NCBI GenBank assembly: GCA_007922195.1
Contig: ML681971.1
Coordinates: 16,296,979-16,360,978 of the forward strand
Direction of reading: 5' to 3'
DNA from: Podocnemis expansa
Lineage: Eukaryota; Chordata; Testudines; Podocnemididae
Length of the DNA: 64,000 nt
The notes beneath the pieces were generated by a model. It ran no database searches and was not told the origin of the DNA. It saw only the letters and a program-made list of their open reading frames with translations. This document shows positions 58,488 through 64,000 of the stretch, in pieces; the stretch's first letter is position 1; each line of letters opens with the position of its first letter. A program made the translations under genes and the position numbers.

Positions 58488-60424
58488 GTTAAGTCAGTAT
58501 CTGGGATTTCAATGTGAAATCAGATGCTAAAGGCTTCCTAACATTAGGAATTGAGGTATTCTGAAAGAATCAATGTGTGCCTTTTTTTTCCTTTCGAATT
58601 ACAAACCTTTTAAAAAATCTTTACCACCTTCATTTTCATATGAAGGTCCAAACTGAACTCATTTAATAACAAGACTGAAATCCTTCTTGAGAGTATTTTT
58701 CCACACTATATATGGAGAAATACTTGTCTAAGCCATTACCTATAATGTCAGTGTTATTTATGACACCTAATATGATTGTCTTTTTCATCATTAGATCCTT
58801 GTGTATATATGAACACACTGAGCAGACATTGTTCACTACTTGTGCTGTTTCTGGAACACATGGGCTGCTAAGCATCTAATGGTTCTACTTAGAATGAAAG
58901 TTGACTTGCTCTTTTTATCAAAAAAACTCTTGCATCCCACGCCCCATTTTTTGGTCGGTACCAGGATGATCCTCACCCCTTTGCAGAGGGGCTCCCACCT
59001 TTCCTATGCATCATGTAATCCCTTTTGAGGACTTAAGTCATATGCAGACTGTGAAGAGATGAACTTCATGGGAGGCTGAGCAATTTCAATTCCTATTGAT
59101 TTCATCTGGGCTCCTGCATTGATGAAACTTGTCAGGATCAGGGAGGGCCTAGATTTTTACAGTGCTGAGTTGACACCTTTGAGCCAAAGCCCCTTAGTCT
59201 ATCAGTATGAATGTGGCACAGGGACTAATAACTACAGTAAAGACTACTGAATTTCACATCATGGCTGGTGTTGAGAACCTTCTCAAGTACTGCACTATGC
59301 ATCTTGGTTTGAGAGCCTAGATGAATAGGGCATAAAGGCCCTGTAAATGAAGGTTGTAACCTTTTCTAGAAGGCTCTCTTGCTAAAGAGCAGTTCTTCTC
59401 AAACCGGGCTCTAACTCAGGTGGGGTATGCAGTAGTCTACTGTATGCAAAAAAGCAGTACATAGCCAAAAAATGTTTGTAAAGCTCTGCACTGGAGCTTA
59501 TTACTGCTGCAAGTGATATAGTGGGGGTGCTGAAAGCCATTGAAAACTGGAAACCCTGTATTTGGTGGTTATCAGCACTTAGTTTGTAGCCCTGTCACCT
59601 CTGGGCTTCCCTGTTATGAAAGTAAAAAGAATTGCTTGATTCCCAACACCTCTTCCATTACAAATTAAGCACTGGTGGTTGGTCTACCTACTTCACAAAT
59701 ATACACTCACTGCAAAATATTGTCCTCGGAACTAATACAGCAGATATGGCAATCGAGTGGTGCGCACCTTAGGAGAAAACAATCAGTATTAAAAACCCCA
59801 CTTTCCAGCAGTCACCTCCAGAAAGCACTGGAGCGAGCACTAATACATAGGAAAAAGCCAGTGACACACAAATGAATTATTCACTGTGGGGGGTTTTATA
59901 GAACGAGATGCACATGTATTTTCTACCACTAAATGCTTTGTCCTATTTTACAGATGTAACCATAAGGGAAATGGGAAATGCAGAGCTCGCTACTGACCTT
60001 AGAGCCTTAGATGTAAGCTAATAAACCCTTGCATAGACCATTCTTTTATTTTACTCCAGCAGTTCCTGTATCCTTCCGTCTGATGACTCAGGCATATGGC
60101 CTCTGGGTTCATCCTGTGGTTGCTCTGTTTCACAGTTGGATCCTGTGCTGATGATCAGACTCATCAGCCTTTAGGAAAGTTAATGAGTCTGAATTCCTTC
60201 CCCAGCACCAGAGGGAACTTTACAGCTCAAAGGTAGCATGCAGTTTACTGCAGAGTAGAAATAAATTGCATTTAATAATTTGGACTCTTCATAACCAGAA
60301 TATTTAGTTCATCTCTCTGGATTTTCTTTAGTAGTTAGAGATGTGTCCCTTTAGAACCAAGTTCACTGTGCCCCCTGAAAAATAATGGAAGTTGATTTTG
60401 GTCTAAGCAGGGTTTGTTTAAGCT
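58488..60424. other. Unannotated intergenic DNA
   Basis: TTCTTCTCAAACCGGG at about 59395 could be one end of a degraded hAT relic. Otherwise nothing recognised. Confidence 0.4.
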
Positions 60425-60715
60425 GGGTTTTCTCCTACAATTTTTCAAAATTAGGAGAGGGGCATGAAAACATGGGGAGGCCCCTCCTCCCCCACCACCC
60501 TAAGCAGGGGGGTAAGTCACCCTGGAAGCAGCCAGGGAAGGGGGGGGGGGGCTGCTGGGGGCACACAAGGTCAAACATTATTTCAGAATCACTGCCATTT
60601 TGAAACAAATGGGATTTAACCTGTTTCAAAACAACAACAGCTCTTATTTTGAAATTGTGTGGACCAAATCTTTTTTATTTTGAAATACCCTGAGTTATTG
60701 GCAGAAGATAATGGG
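60425..60715. mobile_element. Partial MITE of the TTTCGAAA family, copy D
   Basis: TTAGGAGAGGGGC and the CCACC-rich part match the interior of copy C (51747-51810). TTTTGAAACAAATG, TGTTTCAAAACAAC, GTGTGGACCAAATC and TTTTGAAATACC continue the theme. Terminal repeats were not found. Confidence 0.55.
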
Positions 60716-62550
60716 TAAGTAATTCCTCACTATTCAGCCTGGGGACCCCTTAAAAAATATTTGTGTCCCCCTCCCCCCCCCCAGCTGATTAATATATCAG
60801 TGCTAAGGCCTAGTCAAACTTCTGGTTCCAGAGCATGATGTCTGAACCTGAAATACTTTGATTTATTACTTCACATTTTAAAATTAAAGTTACATTTCTT
60901 ATTTAAACACATTTCATTAAAAAAGTTTGAAAACTTCCATGCTAAATCCAGCTTTTCCAAAAACTGGTTTTCCAGTCTATAACTAAAACAAGTCAGTTTA
61001 AAATGCAAAACTAATTGCACTAAACTTCATTTTGTTTTGTCTAGTGCATTCAACACATTTTAAAATTTTTCTAAAATTCCCAAGAATGAGACTCTTTTTA
61101 ATGCTGAAATGTTTGGAACTCTAATCAAGAAAGACAGGTGTAATTGACTGGTCACACTGCCCAATTGCCATTTCATGTTACGGAATCACTGTGCCTTGTT
61201 CTCTCTGAATTGTGGTGTGGGCTCAGAAAAAAAAAAAATCTGCGTAAACATTAATATCCTTCCACATTGGTCCAATTTAATTCACTGTGGACAAGTATTA
61301 ATTCAATATTAGATTTCAGGAGCATTTAGTATATTTCTGGTTGTTCATCCTCTCCTTTTAGGATTAAAAAGAGAATTATAGAAATCTTTATTAAATAAAT
61401 CCAGTTACATTTGATTGAATTTGTTATCAAAATATTTAATTTTGGGCCAAACAAACAACATCCCCTCCACTCCCTGTCAGCATCTCTGTAACACCTTTCT
61501 TCCCATTCAAACACCTTCTTCCAATGCAGGGTAGTTTCTGCAACTGCAATCCAGCTGTAGGCCTGTACTGGTTGACAGAGAGGAATTAATTAAGTTGAGC
61601 CCCTTACCCCTTTAAAAAGGCTGTAGGCAAATGTTCTGATATTTATCTTTGTATTGTGGGGGGGGAGAGGGAAATTTTATCCCTTCCATCACCACTAGAT
61701 GTCACACAACCAACTTTTGTTTTCTTTAAGCATCAGGATGAAAAGAGGTGGTGCAAAGTTTAAACTCCCCCCCCCCTTTAAATTTTAAGTGAATATATCC
61801 CACTAGAAATAGGGATTCTGGGTTTAAAAGTTTTCTTTGACAGCTGAAGATGTGGAAGCTCATGGTGGGTGGGAACTGTTGCAGATTTTTTTGGCTAGGT
61901 AGAGAGAAGCAGCAAGCTGTATACTAACATAAAATCTCTGGCACATCTTCCTTTTGGGAGAAAAAAAGTCTCACTGGAGTTGGGATTTTCACATTTTTAT
62001 TACACGTTCTTTTATTTTTGAGGCTGACTTATTTCAAAGTGAAAAGGTGGCTTGTACACCCAACTCTTCAAATGTTCATCTAAAAGTCATATATTATCCT
62101 TTATATAGCAGTACTGTTCATACCATAATAGTTAATAGTGGATGCATGCCCTCAGAGCCACATCTTTTTTTGCAACTAATGCAGTTTAACTGCAATAAGA
62201 AAGCTACAGAAATTAGTGATTGTGTTTGGACCTGATCCAGCAAGGAAGCTGGGGCCAGTACTCAGATTCAGCAGCTTGGACACAGGAGTCCCCCTTCCCT
62301 AGTGCTGCAGGGATAGGGAGCTTCAGAGCCCTGAGGGAAATGTAGATGCCACGTGCAAAAAGTTGGTCCTGGTTTTGGTTGCTGCTGTTTTCCTGTGGTG
62401 CAGAGTCCCTCCTTCACCTCCCATGATGCCACCTAGATTAGGGAGACGAGGGTGAGGATGGGGGTGGGTTACATGTACTCCTGCTTACTTACTGGTCTGT
62501 CAAGGAAATCGTCTCTCTTCAGTGCCTCGGAGTGCTGTAATCCCATAACA
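60716..62550. other. Unannotated intergenic DNA
   Basis: C runs at about 60768-60782 and 61771-61778, and an A run at 61228. No gene recognised. Confidence 0.4.
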
Positions 62551-62558
62551 GCACTCAC

Positions 62559-62652
62559 CCTTTGTGCTTTGGAACAATCCTGTAGTTTTAGTTTCACCCT
62601 TGGAGAAGTTTTTGGTAAAGCACAAGATTTGTAACGTCTTGCATATACTCAC
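62559..62652 (-). other. Candidate internal exon on the minus strand
   Basis: On the minus strand a long T run and GCCTTTACAG form an acceptor ending at 62653, and the 94-bp block ends at a strong donor, AAAGG/GTGAGTGC. The frame that continues from the candidate first exon stays open through it. No known protein is recognised. Confidence 0.3.
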
Positions 62653-63003
62653 CTGTAAAGGCAAAAAAAAAAAAAGAGGGGGGGGTTCTGCTAGGATGCA
62701 GCAAAAGACTGACTGTGTCTGGAGTCGGGCGGAAAGTGCCAGAAGACACGAACTGCCTGGGATGGACCAACAAGGGAGCTTTTTCCAGTCGGACCCTGAG
62801 CGAAAGAAGTTTTCGTCTCTGCAAGTTGGAGACTAACGTGGTGCTTTCACGAGCGCGCGCAGGCTCCCAGAGGAAACGGACACACCCAGCCCCCAAACAG
62901 CAGCTAGCGGCGGGAAACCCCTCAGCTGACGGGTTAACGGGCTCCAACCGCTGTCCGTCCGTCTCTGGGCAGAAAGACGCAGGCTGCGGCCGGCGGCACC
63001 TAC

Positions 63004-63150
63004 CTGGCGGCGGCTGCAGGCTCCCTCGGCGTCCGTGGCCGGTGCCTGCGGGCCGGCGCGGGGCTGAAACCAACCCAACGACCCCTTCCCGCCGCCGCCG
63101 CCGCCGCCCCCTTCCGTCCGTGCCCAGCTCCCGCTCGCCCGACCCTCCAT
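63004..63150 (-). other. Candidate first exon, minus strand
   Basis: It lies just below the TATA motif and ends at the donor CCGCCAG/GTAGGTGCC (63004 is the last exonic base). An ATG in strong context (GAGCCATGGAG, 63148-63150) opens a frame MEGRASGSWARTEGGGGGG through to SRRQ. If transcription starts 25-30 bp below the TATA box, that ATG would sit at or above the start site, so the exon may be only 5' UTR. The gene is not identified. Confidence 0.35.
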
Positions 63151-63169
63151 GGCTCGGGATGCAGCAGCC

Positions 63170-63210
63170 TTTATAGCCCCGCCCCCTCGGTCCCTGCGGC
63201 TGCAGCCAAT
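63170..63210 (-). promoter_or_regulatory. Candidate core promoter, minus strand
   Basis: Reading on the minus strand: ATTGG (inverted CCAAT) at 63206-63210, a GC box GAGGGGGCGGGGC at 63176-63188, and TATAAA at 63170-63175. The spacing suits a start site near 63140-63145. Confidence 0.6.
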
Positions 63211-63631
63211 GGGGAACCTGCCACGCTTCCCACTGCGCATGCGCGCCGCTTCCTGCCCGTCTCGCACCACCCGTATCCCGAGCGGCCGCCGATTGGTTTC
63301 CAGCAGGGTCCGCCCCGCCCCCCGGCCGAGGAGCGCCCACTCCGGACACGCCCCTTTCCCGGCGGGCTGGACAGTCTCCGGCCACACGCGCGGGCTGCAG
63401 TAGCGGCTGGGCTCTAGGCGGGCGCGACTGCTGAGGCTCCCCCTCCGCCTGAGCCCCACATGAAGCAGTCCTAGGGCCCGGCCGAGCCCACTGTGCCCGA
63501 AGCGGGGGAGAACGAGCCAGCCGCGTAACATGAGGCGCCAGGCCCGGGCCTGGAGCGCTGCGGCCCCTCCACTGTACGAGGGGCTCCTGCTTGGGGACCT
63601 GCCCGCGCCCAGGGCCGGGGCAGTGTCAGCC

Positions 63632-63825
63632 TCCCTCCAGAGGGGAGCCGTGTTAGGCTAGTAGAGCAAAGTGCCATAGAGATATTTATCGCCTCAGCTT
63701 TCATAGGAGAAAAAGCCTTCGTCAAAAGCATCGGACAAGACCCGGTTTTCCTCTTACAAAAGCTCATGCCATAAATAAATCTGTTATTCCTTAAGTGCCA
63801 CAAGACTCCTTGCTTTCTTTTTGGG
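63632..63825. mobile_element. GTGTTAGTCTAG-type repeat, inverted pair
   Basis: GGGAGCCGTGTTAGGCTAG and GCTTTCATAGGAGAAAAAGC on the + strand are followed by AAAAGCTCATGCCATAAAT and TTAAGTGCCACAAGACTCC, which is the complement of the same family's head. This is the same head-to-head structure as at 8791-8911. Confidence 0.7.
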
Positions 63826-64000
63826 GAGGGGCGGAGGCCAGAGCAGAACCAAGGTCACAGGCGAAACAGCAAACTTAACTACAATTGTAGATGCTGTGGG
63901 GCTCAGCTTTCCTTTTGATAGATTACATGCAAATCAGGAGTAACCCCTATCCCTTGGAGAGTTCTGAAGGAACTCACATGTGAAATTATGGGACTACCCT
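63826..64000. other. Unannotated DNA
   Basis: Nothing recognised before the window ends. Confidence 0.4.

Larger units (their letters stand above)
62840..63640. promoter_or_regulatory. CpG island
   Basis: CpG density and GC content rise sharply against the AT-rich surroundings, with GGCGCGGGGC, CGCCGCCGCCGCC and GGGCGCGAC stretches. This is the only such region in the window outside the transposons, and it implies a nearby transcription start. Confidence 0.8.

Noticed and set aside
17075..62550. CALN1 exons expected downstream of GALNT17
   Set aside because: I looked for EF-hand DxDGDG-type segments on the minus strand and saw none; not annotated.
62594..63531. A single-exon protein of 230-260 residues on the minus strand
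   Set aside because: The length follows from stop-codon scarcity in a CpG island. Splice-donor and promoter motifs argue for a short first exon instead.

Overview
The window looks like vertebrate nuclear DNA, most likely from a reptile and probably a turtle. It is AT-rich overall, introns and repeats dominate, there is one CpG island, and the repeat mix is CR1 LINEs, MIR-type CORE-SINEs, hAT and other terminal-inverted-repeat elements, tyrosine-recombinase (DIRS-like) retrotransposons and an R2/R4-type LINE. The species is an inference. The only host coding sequence I can name is the last two exons of a Y-family polypeptide N-acetylgalactosaminyltransferase, best matched to GALNT17 (WBSCR17), on the + strand at 15674-15841 and 16946-17074. 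Everything upstream is then probably GALNT17 intron, and the DNA beyond about 17.1 kb is its 3' UTR and downstream intergenic DNA.

Layout. 1.3-7.3 kb: a decayed but complete-length DIRS-like element (gag, reverse transcriptase, RNase H, tyrosine recombinase, inverted terminal repeats, internal complementary region). 8.5-9.1 kb: a small inverted-repeat element with another repeat nested in it. 9.3-12.7 kb: a broken non-LTR retrotransposon with a restriction-like endonuclease and a tRNA-like 5' head. 15.7-17.1 kb: GALNT17 terminal exons, with a 442-bp element made of TTTCGAAA palindromes in the last intron. 17.7-18.5 kb: CR1. 21.3-22.1 and 25.6-28.8 kb: two hAT elements in opposite orientation, the second carrying a nested TTTCGAAA element that contains a 400-base assembly gap. 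About 31.3-32.3 kb: probable LTR. 33.2-38.55 kb: a second, younger-looking DIRS-like element. 45.9-61 kb: palindromic MITEs (hAT-type, Tigger-type and the 3-bp-duplication family), CR1 fragments and a third DIRS terminal relic. 62.5-63.6 kb: a CpG island with promoter motifs and candidate exons on the minus strand.

The two long DIRS-like elements share the same logic: terminal repeats inverted to each other plus an internal block that joins the complements of both ends, which is the signature of replication through a circular intermediate and recombinase-mediated insertion without target duplication. Neither copy can be autonomous as read. No microbial-type operon, CRISPR array or defence system is present. 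The most unusual items are the tRNA-like head of the R4-type LINE, the TTTCGAAA-array MITE family, and the substitution of the first catalytic arginine in the recombinase of the younger DIRS copy.
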